Of a DNA stretch of 64,000 bases, positions 44,634-53,288 are shown piece by piece. Position numbers and translations under genes: made by a program. The DNA is taken from contig MPOA01000006.1 in the NCBI GenBank assembly GCA_001899445.1, positions 496,001 through 560,000 on the forward strand. The letters are read 5' to 3'. This DNA is from Candidatus Desulfopertinax cowenii. GTDB lineage: Bacteria > Bacillota > Desulfotomaculia > Desulfotomaculales > Desulforudaceae. A model generated the notes under the pieces. The model ran no database searches and was not told the origin of the DNA. It worked only from the letters and a program-made list of their open reading frames with translations. Numbering within the stretch: the first letter of the stretch is position 1; each line of letters begins with the position of its first letter.

Positions 44634-46197
44634 CGGCCTTCAACCCCTTACCGTCTTTGTAATCCTCCCGTTTCTTGATGATGGTATCAATCCGCAGTAT
44701 GGCCTCGGCCACCTCGCCAGCGGCCTTCAGGGCGTAGATCTTCACGGGAGCCGGGTCCAGGACCCCGGCCGCCTCCATATCCTCCACTTCGCCGCTGTCA
44801 CAGTTGATCCCCAGGCTGTTCTTGCCACTGGCCGCCTGGGCGGCATTCGCGTCGCCGATCTTCTCCAGCGGGTTGAAACCGGCGTTGGCTACGATCTGGG
44901 CCAGCGGACGCCGCAGGGCTTCCACCACACAGTCCACACCGTAGGCGGACATTCCCTTCACGCCCGCCCGGATTTTCTCAACCTCCCGGGCGGCCCACAG
45001 TTCCAGGGAACCGCCCCCGGGCACCACGCCACCCCGGATGGCCGCCTGCACCGCGCCCGCCGCGTCCTTGGCGATCCGCTCGCGCTCGCCGACCACTTCC
45101 TCGGTGGCTGCGCCGACCAAGACGGTGGCCATGGGCTTGCCCCGCCCGTCACGGATCCGGACCCGTTCCAGCTTCTCGTCGTGGCACACGCTACCGGCCC
45201 GGCCCAGGAACCGCGCCAGGTCTTCGGGACTCTTTTTCAGTCCGGTCCGTTTGATCATCCGCGCCCCGGTATGCTCGGCGGCCTTCCGCAATTCCCGGTT
45301 CAGCACCCGTTGGACTACCATGATCCCGGCGTCGGTCAGGATCTCTTCGGCGGCGGCGGCCACCCCGCGGTCCACCAGCACGAGCCCGACCCCTAATTCC
45401 ACCAGTTTTTGCACGTTTGCCCGGAACTCGTCCTGTAGCTGCAGGTAACGGGAAAATCCGGCTTCGGTGGCCAGCGCTTCGTCCTCCACGTTCTCGGGCT
45501 CCAGGGCGTCGTCAATGATGAGGACCTTGACCTCCCCCGAGAGCTCACGGGGCATCTGGCGGTTCAGCGGTTCCTTGTTAACGATGACCCCCATGAATAC
45601 TTCATTTTCGGCACCCTCCACCGCCAGGACCGTGTCGGCCAGCTTGAAGTTCGGCTCCGCAAGCTTTTCCGTTCCGACCAGCGCGGCCGCCCGGACCACC
45701 AGGGCGGCGATGTCGGCGTGCTCGCGGCCGGCCACCAGCGCCACCTGGTGCACCCGCGGATCGTCCAGGTCGGTCACCGGGCGGGCCTCGGCGCGGACCA
45801 ACTCCAGTGCCCGGCGCAGTCCCAGGCGCAGGCCCTCAATCACCCGGGCGACCGGTACGCCCCGGGAAACCAGTTCAACCCCGGTGCTCACCATCTGCCC
45901 CGCCATCACGGTGGCCGTGGTAGTGCCGTCGCCCACCTCTTCCTCCTGGGCCTTCGCGATGTTGATCAGCATCCGGGCCGCCGGGTGATCGGCCTCCATG
46001 CGCGCGAGGATGGTGACGCCATCGTTGGTGATCACCACTTCGCCGAACTTGTCAACCAACATGGTGTCCAGGCCCTTTGGACCTAGGGTGCCCTCCACGG
46101 CGGAGGCAATGGCCCGGACGGCGTTGGCGTTAGTCATCAGGGCCGCCAGGCGCTCGTTCACCTCGGCGCCCTGGGCGGCCTGCTGCTTAAGGCTCAA
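44626..46197 (-). CDS. Archaeal-like (group III) chaperonin, thermosome type
   Basis: A 523-residue chaperonin of CCT/thermosome type, not GroEL. Hallmarks: GTLGPKGLDTMLVDKFGEVV, ITNDGVTILARM (58-68), EVGDGTTTATVMAG (88-100), the apical VFMGVIVNKEPLNRQMP region and the C-terminal ATP-binding VLDPAPVKIYAL. No GroES-dependent features are seen; the helical protrusion should act as a built-in lid. Group III chaperonins were described in a few bacteria such as Carboxydothermus, located in the dnaK operon as here. It sits between hrcA and grpE, and a HrcA/CIRCE-controlled heat-shock role follows. Transfer from archaea is the accepted origin. Confidence 0.93.
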   Translation of the reverse strand: MSLKQQAAQGAEVNERLAALMTNANAVRAIASAVEGTLGPKGLDTMLVDKFGEVVITNDGVTILARMEADHPAARMLINIAKAQEEEVGDGTTTATVMAGQMVSTGVELVSRGVPVARVIEGLRLGLRRALELVRAEARPVTDLDDPRVHQVALVAGREHADIAALVVRAAALVGTEKLAEPNFKLADTVLAVEGAENEVFMGVIVNKEPLNRQMPRELSGEVKVLIIDDALEPENVEDEALATEAGFSRYLQLQDEFRANVQKLVELGVGLVLVDRGVAAAAEEILTDAGIMVVQRVLNRELRKAAEHTGARMIKRTGLKKSPEDLARFLGRAGSVCHDEKLERVRIRDGRGKPMATVLVGAATEEVVGERERIAKDAAGAVQAAIRGGVVPGGGSLELWAAREVEKIRAGVKGMSAYGVDCVVEALRRPLAQIVANAGFNPLEKIGDANAAQAASGKNSLGINCDSGEVEDMEAAGVLDPAPVKIYALKAAGEVAEAILRIDTIIKKREDYKDGKGLKADE

Positions 46198-46261
46198 GAA
46201 ACTACCTCCCTGGTTCCTGACTCTTGAGTTTCGAATCCTGGTGTTTAATTATTGTTTATTA

Positions 46262-47290
46262 TTATTTATATAGCAGTTTATCTAAAACCTGGGAAAGATT
46301 CCAGGTCAAGTATTCCAGCAACCCGGTAACCCGGGCGTACTGCATCCGGCTCGGTCCCAATACGGCCAGGGTGCCCTCCACGCCCCCGCCGAATATGTAC
46401 TTGCTGCTGACCAGACTACAACCCCGAATGATATCGCATTTGAACTCGTCACCGATCCGGATGGTGATGCCCTCGTCCTGATCCGTCAGCAGGCTGGAAA
46501 GGAGTTCTTCCTGTTCAAGCAGGCTGAGCAGGGTTTTCACCTTTTCCGCGCTGCGAAACTCAGGCTGATTAAGGATGTTGATCACCCCGCCCAGGTAAAT
46601 CTTTTCCTCCTCTGACGTTTCGCTGTCCTCGATGAGTTCCATGATGTATTCCACCAGGGCCTTGAACCGCAAAAGCTCCATGTAGATCTCGCGGATCAGC
46701 GTGATTTTGATGTCCGCCAGCTTGTGCCCCTTGATCTTCGCGTTCAGCACCCCGGAGATGGTATCCAGATCCTCCGGGGAAACGTTTTCGGGCAGATCTA
46801 TAATCCGGGCGTGTACCTTTTCCGGCTCGGTCACCACCAACACCATGGCCTTGCCGGCCTCCAGGGCAACCAGCTGGACGTGCCTGATGGGCCCCGGCGA
46901 CGACCGCGGCGTGGAAACCAGGGCGGCGTAGTTGGTCAGCTGGCTCAAGAGCTGTCCGGTGCACTCGATGACTTCCGAGATGCTCTTCACCTTGGCCTGG
47001 TAATTAGCGGAGATCAGTTGCTTTTCTTCCTCACCCGGCGCCTCCGGTTGCATCAGGTGATCCACGTAGTACCGGTAGCCCTGCTCGGACGGAATCCGCC
47101 CGGCGGAAGTGTACGGCTGTTCCAGATAACCCAACTCATCCAGGTCGGCCATTTCGTTGCGGATGGTCGCCGGGCTGATTCCCAGGTTGTACTTGCGGGC
47201 AATGGTCCGGGATCCAACCGGCTCGGCGGTGGCGATGTAGTCCTGAATCACCGCCCAAAGGATTTTCTTTTTCCGCTCGTCGATGGTCAC
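46262..47290 (-). CDS. hrcA: Heat-inducible transcription repressor HrcA
   Basis: 342 residues. N-terminal winged helix: ILWAVIQDYIATAEPVGSRT, IARKYNLGISPATIRNEMAD, LDELGYLEQPYTSAGRIPSE. A GAF-like middle domain and a C-terminal region with GSRMQYARV-like PSRMQYARVTGLLEYL follow. It represses chaperone operons by binding CIRCE and is kept active by GroEL in other bacteria. Here it heads the operon, and its own CIRCE (47306-47332) lies 16 bases upstream of the start, so it autoregulates. Confidence 0.96.
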   Translation of the reverse strand: MTIDERKKKILWAVIQDYIATAEPVGSRTIARKYNLGISPATIRNEMADLDELGYLEQPYTSAGRIPSEQGYRYYVDHLMQPEAPGEEEKQLISANYQAKVKSISEVIECTGQLLSQLTNYAALVSTPRSSPGPIRHVQLVALEAGKAMVLVVTEPEKVHARIIDLPENVSPEDLDTISGVLNAKIKGHKLADIKITLIREIYMELLRFKALVEYIMELIEDSETSEEEKIYLGGVINILNQPEFRSAEKVKTLLSLLEQEELLSSLLTDQDEGITIRIGDEFKCDIIRGCSLVSSKYIFGGGVEGTLAVLGPSRMQYARVTGLLEYLTWNLSQVLDKLLYK

Positions 47291-47305
47291 CTTCCCACCC
47301 CCTTG

Positions 47306-47332
47306 TTAGCACTCTCACGGGCTGAGTGCTAA
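47306..47332 (-). promoter_or_regulatory. CIRCE operator
   Basis: A perfect CIRCE: TTAGCACTC, nine bases, GAGTGCTAA. It lies between the -10 box (47344-47349) and the hrcA start (47290), the standard HrcA-binding position. It controls hrcA, the chaperonin, grpE, dnaK and dnaJ. Confidence 0.97.
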
Positions 47333-47343
47333 TCCCAACCAAA

Positions 47344-47372
47344 AAGATAACACTCACCCCTATATTTGTCAA
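47344..47372 (-). promoter_or_regulatory. Strong sigma-A promoter of the heat-shock operon
   Basis: The minus strand reads TTGACA (47372-47367), 17 bases, TATCTT (47349-47344). The CIRCE operator begins 11 bases downstream of the -10 box, covering the transcription start. Confidence 0.9.
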
Positions 47373-47438
47373 GAACGAAAGGCCCCTGTCCTAAAGATCG
47401 TCAAACGCCGCCGGAGGCGAACGTTCGACTCCAAAAAC

Positions 47439-48635
47439 CTATAGGAATTCCTCAAAAACTACGTTGGCCACCGGGAGGCCGCGCTCGGTCAGGCGCAGGC
47501 AGCCGTCCCGTTCCTCGAGGAGCCCCTGGTCTTGCAGCCGGGCGATTTCGACCCCGTACACGGTGTCCAGGTCCCGGCCGAAGCGCCGCCGGAACCGTTC
47601 CCGTTCCACGCCGCGCCGCAGGCGCAGGCCCAGGAACATGGTTTCCGCCATTTCGGTCCGCAAATCCATTTTCTCGGATTCGGCCACCGGCAGTCCGCCC
47701 GCGTCCAGGTGGGCGGCGTAGGTCGCCGGGTCCCGCTCGTTCGCCCAGCGCCAGCCCTGCCAACAGGAGTGGGCAGCCGGGCCGAAACCCAGGTACGGCT
47801 CGTTACGCCAGTAAATCAGGTTGTGCCGGCAGGCGTGACCTGGCCGGGCAAAATTCGCGATCTCGTATTGTTCGTAACCGGCACAGGTGAGCACCTCCCG
47901 GGTGGCGTGGAACATCTCGAGCACCCGGTCTTCCGGGGCGGGAACCACTTCTCCCCGTTCCACGCGCCCGTAAAGCGCCGTCCCCGGTGTAATCTCCAGG
48001 CTGTAGGCCGCGATGTGCTCGGGTTCCAGGACCAGCGCCGCTTCCAGCGTCCGCCGCCAATCGTCCGTCGTCTGGCCCGGAATCCCGCTGATCAGGTCCA
48101 GGTTGAGGCTTTCAAACCCGGCCCGGCGCGCCAGGCGCACGGCCTCCCGCACGTCGTCCAGGCGGTGTCCCCGCCCCAGGACGGCCAGCAACGCGTCCTG
48201 GGCAGCCTGCATGCCGATGCTGATCCGGTTGATCCCGGACCGCCGCAGCCGCTCCAGGTCCGACCGGTGCACCGTTTCCGGGTTGGCCTCCACCGTGGCT
48301 TCCAGTCCCGGGGGCCAGTGAAAAGAACGCCGAATGGCATCCAGGATTTCCACCAGCGCCTCCACCGGCAGAACAGTCGGCGTGCCCCCACCGACGTACA
48401 GGCTGGCCGCCATAGGCGGTGCCCCTGCCGCCGCCCCCCGCCGGGCAATTTCGGTTTTTACCGCCCGCACGTAGCCGTCCATGTCGGCCGCAGCCGCCGG
48501 GTAGGAAACAAAGTCGCAGTAGGCACACTTGCGCCGGCAAAACGGCACGTGGAGATAGACTCCGACTTTCATCTTATTTCGCGCGTAACCGGCTGCCGTC
48601 GGTCCGCGGTCATCAGGGTAGATTCCGATCTCCAT
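47439..48635 (-). CDS. hemW: Radical SAM heme chaperone HemW
   Basis: About 398 residues. The radical-SAM cysteines are in HVPFCRRKCAYCDFVSY; VGGGTPTVLP and LNLDLISGIPGQT follow, with the HemW-type end YLGFGPAAHSCWQGWRWANE. HemW inserts heme into target enzymes and lacks coproporphyrinogen oxidase activity. The start could be ATG 48635 (with an upstream GGGGG and AGG) or ATG 48572, the conserved MKVGVYLHVPF. It follows lepA by four bases. Confidence 0.92.
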   Translation of the reverse strand: MEIGIYPDDRGPTAAGYARNKMKVGVYLHVPFCRRKCAYCDFVSYPAAAADMDGYVRAVKTEIARRGAAAGAPPMAASLYVGGGTPTVLPVEALVEILDAIRRSFHWPPGLEATVEANPETVHRSDLERLRRSGINRISIGMQAAQDALLAVLGRGHRLDDVREAVRLARRAGFESLNLDLISGIPGQTTDDWRRTLEAALVLEPEHIAAYSLEITPGTALYGRVERGEVVPAPEDRVLEMFHATREVLTCAGYEQYEIANFARPGHACRHNLIYWRNEPYLGFGPAAHSCWQGWRWANERDPATYAAHLDAGGLPVAESEKMDLRTEMAETMFLGLRLRRGVERERFRRRFGRDLDTVYGVEIARLQDQGLLEERDGCLRLTERGLPVANVVFEEFL

Positions 48636-48639
48636 TGGC

Positions 48640-50448
48640 CTATTTTCCCCCGATGCTGAGGACGGACATAAAAGCCTCCTGGGGAATATTCACGCTCCCC
48701 ACCTGCTTCATCCGCTTCTTGCCCTCCTTTTGCCGCTCCAGGAGTTTGCGCTTGCGGGTAACGTCACCGCCGTAGCACTTGTCCAGAACGTTCTTGCGCA
48801 GGGCCCGGATGCTTTCCCGGGCGATCACTCTCTGCCCGATAGCAGCCTGGATCACGATTTCAAACGCATGGCGGGGGATCAGGTCCCGCAACTGCTCGAC
48901 GATTAGCTTGGAACGCTCGTAGGCCTTGTCGCGGTGCACAATGATGGACAGGGCGTCCAGCCGTTCCCCGGCCACCAGGATGTCCACCCGCACCAGCCTG
49001 GCCTCCCGGTAACCCAGGTAATCATAGTCTAGGGACGCGTACCCGCGGGTGGAAGATTTCAGCCGGTCAAAAAAGTCGTAAATGATTTCCGAAAGCGGCA
49101 TTTCGTAGGTGATCAGCACCCGCTGGGGGCCAATGTACTCCAGATTGCGAAACACGCCCCGCCGGCCCTGGCAAAGCTCCATCACCGGACCAATGTACTC
49201 CTGCGGCAGCATGCTGGAGGCCAACACAAAAGGCTCCTCCATCTTTTCGATCTCCCCGGCGGGCGGCAGTTGGGACGGGTTCTGGATCTCGTAAACTTCG
49301 CCGTTCGTTTTGGTCACCCGGTACACCACGCTGGGCGCGGTGGTAATCAACTCCAACCCGTATTCCCGCTCCAGCCGTTCCTGGATGATCTCCATGTGTA
49401 ATAACCCCAGGAAGCCGCAGCGGAAACCGAAACCCAGGGCCATGGAGGTTTCGGGCTCGTAAACCAGGGAAGCGTCGTTCAGGGAAAGCCGGTCCAGCGC
49501 GTCCCGCAATCTCCCAAACTCGGTCCCGTCCACCGGGTAAAGCCCGCAGAACACCATGGGCTTGGCCTTCCGGTATCCCGGCAGCGGTTCCGGCGCCGGG
49601 CGGCGGGCGTTGGTTATGGTATCGCCTACCCGGCAGTCCTTGACGTTTTTGATCCCGGCGGCGACAAAACCTACTTCCCCGGCCCGCAGTTCGTTCACCG
49701 CCACTAGCGCCGGGGTGAAAATGCCCAGTTCGCTCACTTCAAACTCGCCGCCGGCGGCCATCATCCGGATCGACATTCCCGGCGCAAGCCGTCCCTCCAT
49801 GACCCGGACGTAAGCGATGACTCCTTTGTAGGAGTCGTAGTGGGAGTCGAAAATCAGGGCGCGCAGCGGCGCGTCGGGTGCGCCCCCGGGCGGGGAGATA
49901 TCCCGCACGATCCGCTCCAGGATCTCGTCCACGCCGTGGCCCAGCTTGGCCGAAGCCAGGACGGCGGCTGCCCCATCCAGACCGATGACGTCCTCCAGTT
50001 CCCGCCGAACTCGATCCGGGTCGGCACTCGGCAGGTCGATCTTGTTGATCACCGGAATGATCGCCAGGTCGTGCTCCAAGGCCAGGTACACGTTGGCCAG
50101 GGTCTGGGCCTCGATGCCCTGACTGGCGTCGACCACCAGGAGCGCTCCCTCGCATGCCGCCAGGCTCCGGGAAACCTCGTACGAAAAGTCCACATGGCCG
50201 GGTGTGTCGATCAGGTTGAGCTGATACTCCCGGCCGTCCCGGGCTCGGTAGGCGAGCCGTACCGCCTGGAGCTTGATGGTAATTCCCCGCTCCCGCTCCA
50301 AGTCCATCTGGTCCAACACCTGTTCCTGCACCTTACGCCCGGTGAGCGCCCCGGTATATTCAAGGAGGCGGTCGGCCAGGGTGGACTTGCCGTGGTCGAT
50401 GTGCGCGATAATGCAAAAATTACGGATGTATTCCTGCTTTGACTGCAT
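48640..50448 (-). CDS. lepA: Elongation factor 4 (LepA)
   Basis: 602 residues from ATG 50448. GTPase motifs [24 protein letters not shown] and [13 protein letters not shown]-like domains, and the LepA-specific C-terminus with [21 protein letters not shown] ribosomal GTPase that helps stalled or stressed ribosomes. It lies between the betaine uptake locus and hemW, as in most clostridia after spoIIP. Confidence 0.97.
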   Translation of the reverse strand: MQSKQEYIRNFCIIAHIDHGKSTLADRLLEYTGALTGRKVQEQVLDQMDLERERGITIKLQAVRLAYRARDGREYQLNLIDTPGHVDFSYEVSRSLAACEGALLVVDASQGIEAQTLANVYLALEHDLAIIPVINKIDLPSADPDRVRRELEDVIGLDGAAAVLASAKLGHGVDEILERIVRDISPPGGAPDAPLRALIFDSHYDSYKGVIAYVRVMEGRLAPGMSIRMMAAGGEFEVSELGIFTPALVAVNELRAGEVGFVAAGIKNVKDCRVGDTITNARRPAPEPLPGYRKAKPMVFCGLYPVDGTEFGRLRDALDRLSLNDASLVYEPETSMALGFGFRCGFLGLLHMEIIQERLEREYGLELITTAPSVVYRVTKTNGEVYEIQNPSQLPPAGEIEKMEEPFVLASSMLPQEYIGPVMELCQGRRGVFRNLEYIGPQRVLITYEMPLSEIIYDFFDRLKSSTRGYASLDYDYLGYREARLVRVDILVAGERLDALSIIVHRDKAYERSKLIVEQLRDLIPRHAFEIVIQAAIGQRVIARESIRALRKNVLDKCYGGDVTRKRKLLERQKEGKKRMKQVGSVNIPQEAFMSVLSIGGK

Positions 50449-50544
50449 ATTCCCTAACACCCCAATCAATTATAGCAGGCAACACACCCAAAATGAAGGT
50501 ACGGCACGCGCGCCAAGAAGCAGGAAACCGGGACGGCACCGTTG

Positions 50545-50808
50545 TCAGTACCCGTCTGAACGGGGCAGCGGCGTGGATCGAGGCGCGGACCAGGCGGGAA
50601 AGTCGCGCGGCCAGGCCAGCACCAGGTCCACCCCCAGCAGGCTGCAGTGCAGCAGCTCATCGTCCAGGCGCTGAAACTCCACCGCCCGGATCGGCTGCGG
50701 CGGATCTAGATACTGGTTCAGGTAGTACAGGCAGGTCTGGGTGCCCCAGGCCAGGGCGACCAGAGCGAGACCCAGCGCCAGGAACACCCATAGTCTTGAA
50801 ACACCCAC
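50545..50808 (-). CDS. Small membrane-anchored protein of unknown function
   Basis: 87 residues from GTG 50808, seven bases after ACGGAGG. One N-terminal helix (LWVFLALGLALVALAWG) and a soluble tail with VEFQRLDDELLHCSLLGVDL. No recognised family. It lies between the permease gene (91 bases upstream) and lepA (96 bases downstream), so an operon link with either is unclear. Confidence 0.6.
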   Translation of the reverse strand: MGVSRLWVFLALGLALVALAWGTQTCLYYLNQYLDPPQPIRAVEFQRLDDELLHCSLLGVDLVLAWPRDFPAWSAPRSTPLPRSDGY

Positions 50809-50899
50809 TAAAACACCTCCGTAAGCGAAAAGGGTGTGCACCACACCCCGTGTTTCTGCTTTATTTAACATTATGCCCGTCCCCGCTCTCCACAAACCA

Positions 50900-51763
50900 T
50901 CAGGCGGACCAGTCCGCGGGCTGGCGCTTTTGCCCGAAGCCCTGCAGGATGCGGTCGATGATAATGGCCAGGATCACGATACTCAGCCCGGCCTCAAAAC
51001 CCCGTCCGACGTTTATCTGTTGGAGCGAGATCAATACCGGCTCACCCAGCCCCTGCGCGCCGATCATAGAGGCCAGCACCACCATGGCCAGGGCCATCAT
51101 CGTGGTCTGATTGACCCCCGACATTATGCTGGGCATGGCGAGCTGAATTTGGATCTTGAACAGGATCTGCATATTCGTGGAACCGAAGGCCCGCCCGGCC
51201 TCGACCACGTCGTCCGGCACCTGGCGTATGCCCAGGTTGGTGAGGCGGATGACGGGCGGGATGGCGTAGATGATGGTGGCAAAGAGCGCTGGTACCTTGC
51301 CCAGGCCGAAGAACATCAGCGCCGGAATCAGGTACACGAAACTGGGCATGGTCTGCATGGCGTCCAGTACCGGCTTAATACACCCCTCAACCGTCCGGTT
51401 CCAGGCCATCCAGATCCCCACCGGAATACCCAGCACCAGGCTGATAAACACCGCCCCGGCAACGAGGGCCAGAGTCTGCATCGCCCGGTCCCACAGCCCC
51501 AGGCAGCCGATAAACAGCATAAGTGCCCCCAGGATGAGGCCGAACCGCAACCGGCCGGTCGCCCGCCAACCCAGGCCGATGATCAGCGCGATGATCAGCC
51601 ACCAGGGGAGCCAGAGCAGGAACCCCTCAAGCTGCATCAGTAACCATAAAACACCTGTTTTTATAGCGTCAAAGAAGCCCTCGAAGGTAGTCCACAACCA
51701 GTCCACACCGTCGTTGATGTGGTCCTCAATACTAAACTGCATAAACTCGGGAAATCTATTCAT
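50900..51763 (-). CDS. Glycine betaine/proline-type ABC transporter permease
   Basis: 287 residues with six or so membrane helices and the binding-protein-dependent permease loop VVEAGRAFGSTNMQILFKIQ, preceded by IPALMFFGLGKVPALFATII. Closest in type to ProW/OpuAB, which import glycine betaine or related osmolytes. It is downstream of the binding-protein gene and shares the c-di-AMP-controlled transcript, subject to a hairpin at 51884-51913. No ATPase gene is present in this window, so the third subunit must be encoded elsewhere. Confidence 0.88.
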   Translation of the reverse strand: MNRFPEFMQFSIEDHINDGVDWLWTTFEGFFDAIKTGVLWLLMQLEGFLLWLPWWLIIALIIGLGWRATGRLRFGLILGALMLFIGCLGLWDRAMQTLALVAGAVFISLVLGIPVGIWMAWNRTVEGCIKPVLDAMQTMPSFVYLIPALMFFGLGKVPALFATIIYAIPPVIRLTNLGIRQVPDDVVEAGRAFGSTNMQILFKIQIQLAMPSIMSGVNQTTMMALAMVVLASMIGAQGLGEPVLISLQQINVGRGFEAGLSIVILAIIIDRILQGFGQKRQPADWSA

Positions 51764-51883
51764 TAATCAAACCTGGCGGCCTGCTGGGTTCGGCGCCCGG
51801 TGCACACACCTCACTTCTCAAAATACGACTTTTGCGAGCGGACTTTTACGCCAAGTCGGACCCATGCCCGGCGTACTAACAAC

Positions 51884-51913
51884 GCTGACCCGACGGCAGC
51901 CCATCGGGTCAGC
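51884..51913 (-). terminator. Hairpin between binding-protein and permease genes
   Basis: A perfect 10-bp stem GCTGACCCGA (51884-51893) and TCGGGTCAGC (51904-51913), ten-base loop. On the minus strand it is followed by GTTGTTAG, a poor U tract. It may stabilise the upstream message or reduce permease expression, giving more binding protein than permease. Confidence 0.5.
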
Positions 51914-51934
51914 GGTTTTACCTCGGTAAGACAA

Positions 51935-52936
51935 CTAAAGCGCGGCCCGCACCTTTTCGGCGACGTTCTCCGGCACCCACTGCGTCCAGACCTCTTCCCG
52001 CTCCCGTAGGAACCACAGCGCGGCCGCCTCGTGATCCAAGCCCTCGCTTTCCATGTGGGCCAACACCTCGCTGATCAGGTCACTGTTGGTCTGGTAGTTA
52101 CGCAAGAACTCGACGATCTCCGGGGCGCGCTCGGGAAGGTCCTTGTGCACGAGGATGTTCACGTTCACCGCCGGAAAAGCGCAGGCGTAGCCGTTCTCCC
52201 ACTGTTTCTCGTTGTAGGCCGGCTCCTCGATCTGGGTCAGGTCCAGCTTGCCGAAAACCCATGTGGGCCCCCAATAGTAGCCAAACCACGGCTCACCCTT
52301 CTCGTAAGCCGCCACCAGGGAACCGGTCAGCGCCGTGCCCGAGCCGGGCCGGAAAATGTTGTAATACTCGTTCAGGCCGTAGGTCTCAAACTTTTCGGTC
52401 AGGATCTTGTCCGCTTCCCACCCGGGAACACCGCCGTAAAAGCGTCCCTTGGCAGGATCCTCCGGGTCCTGGAACAGTTCCCAGTAACGCGGCAGGTCTT
52501 CTATCGTCCGCAGGTCCGGCGCCATGGGTTCAATGCCCCGCTCCGGATCCCCCTCGATTACGTAGGTCGGGACAAACATCCCCTGGAAGTTGTCGTTAAA
52601 GTTCGTGCCCAAGTCAATGACATCACCTGCGGCGATGGCCTCGTCGTAAGCCTCCTGCTGGTTTTCAACCCAAATCTCCATGGAAACGTCAATATCGCCC
52701 CGCCTGAGGCCCATAAACAGGGGAATCGTTTCGCCGAACGTGGCGTCAGTCTTGTAACCGTACCCGTTTTCGATGATGAACTGGGCAATACGATTGTTAA
52801 CCAGCGCACTGTCCCAGTTCAAATCGGCAAACATAATCGTTCCCTTGTCCGTATCCGCGGTACAACCGACGCCCGCCACAAGCAGGGCAACGATCAACAA
52901 CGGCAGCAAAAACAAAGAAAAACGTTTCTGAACCAA
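51935..52936 (-). CDS. Glycine betaine/choline-type ABC transporter substrate-binding lipoprotein
   Basis: 333 residues. A signal peptide with lipobox LVAGVGC (lipid-bearing Cys 25) anchors it outside the membrane. The OpuAC-type fold is seen in IMFADLNWDSALVNNRIAQF, EIWVENQQEAYDEAIAAGDV and GYYWGPTWVFGKLDL, with Trp/Tyr residues typical for cation-pi binding of quaternary amines. The TTG start at 52936 is nine bases after AAGGAGG. The long leader carries a c-di-AMP riboswitch, which agrees with an osmolyte substrate. Confidence 0.9.
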   Translation of the reverse strand: MVQKRFSLFLLPLLIVALLVAGVGCTADTDKGTIMFADLNWDSALVNNRIAQFIIENGYGYKTDATFGETIPLFMGLRRGDIDVSMEIWVENQQEAYDEAIAAGDVIDLGTNFNDNFQGMFVPTYVIEGDPERGIEPMAPDLRTIEDLPRYWELFQDPEDPAKGRFYGGVPGWEADKILTEKFETYGLNEYYNIFRPGSGTALTGSLVAAYEKGEPWFGYYWGPTWVFGKLDLTQIEEPAYNEKQWENGYACAFPAVNVNILVHKDLPERAPEIVEFLRNYQTNSDLISEVLAHMESEGLDHEAAALWFLREREEVWTQWVPENVAEKVRAAL

Positions 52937-53064
52937 AGGTCCTGCCTCCTTAAGTCATTATGTACTTTAGGTATTTCTATTTCAATTAACTAACCTAACC
53001 GAGATGCAAGACTAATGATGATCCACGTGCGGCACACCACCTCTCGGCAGGCCCGCTGAAAACA

Positions 53065-53215
53065 AAAAACCCTTCCTCCCTCAACGCTTACGGGGTTAGC
53101 TGACGGGCTCGGACCGAAGGATAGCCCTACGCGCTTGCGCGATTAGCCCCAAAAAAGTGGGTCCCCCGCTTCTCCCGCGGCGCGGAAGAAACTCAGCGAG
53201 CACACGCAGACAATT
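53065..53215 (-). ncRNA. c-di-AMP (ydaO/yuaA-type) riboswitch with terminator
   Basis: On the minus strand the leader contains the conserved ydaO blocks: GCGGGGGACCCACTTTTTTG, GGGGCTAATCGCGCAAGCGC, GTAGGGCTATCCTTCGGTCC, GAGCCCGTCAGCTAACCCCG and TAAGCGTTGAGGGAGG, then TTTTTTGTTTTC (53074-53063) as terminator tail. These riboswitches bind c-di-AMP and turn off osmolyte and potassium uptake genes. It lies between promoter 53234-53263 and the substrate-binding-protein gene starting at 52936, leaving about 130 bases after the terminator. Recognition is from sequence pattern only. Confidence 0.88.
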
Positions 53216-53233
53216 ATAATGGTTGTCTATTTA

Positions 53234-53263
53234 ATTATAAGGTATTTTAGGGTGGATTGGCAA
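53234..53263 (-). promoter_or_regulatory. Promoter of the riboswitch-controlled uptake operon
   Basis: The minus strand reads TTGCCA (53263-53258), 18 bases, TATAAT (53239-53234), immediately upstream of the riboswitch. A second TATAAT-like box occurs at about 53214-53219. Confidence 0.7.
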
Positions 53264-53288
53264 ATTTAAAGTCGAAAAGCGGCGAAAG

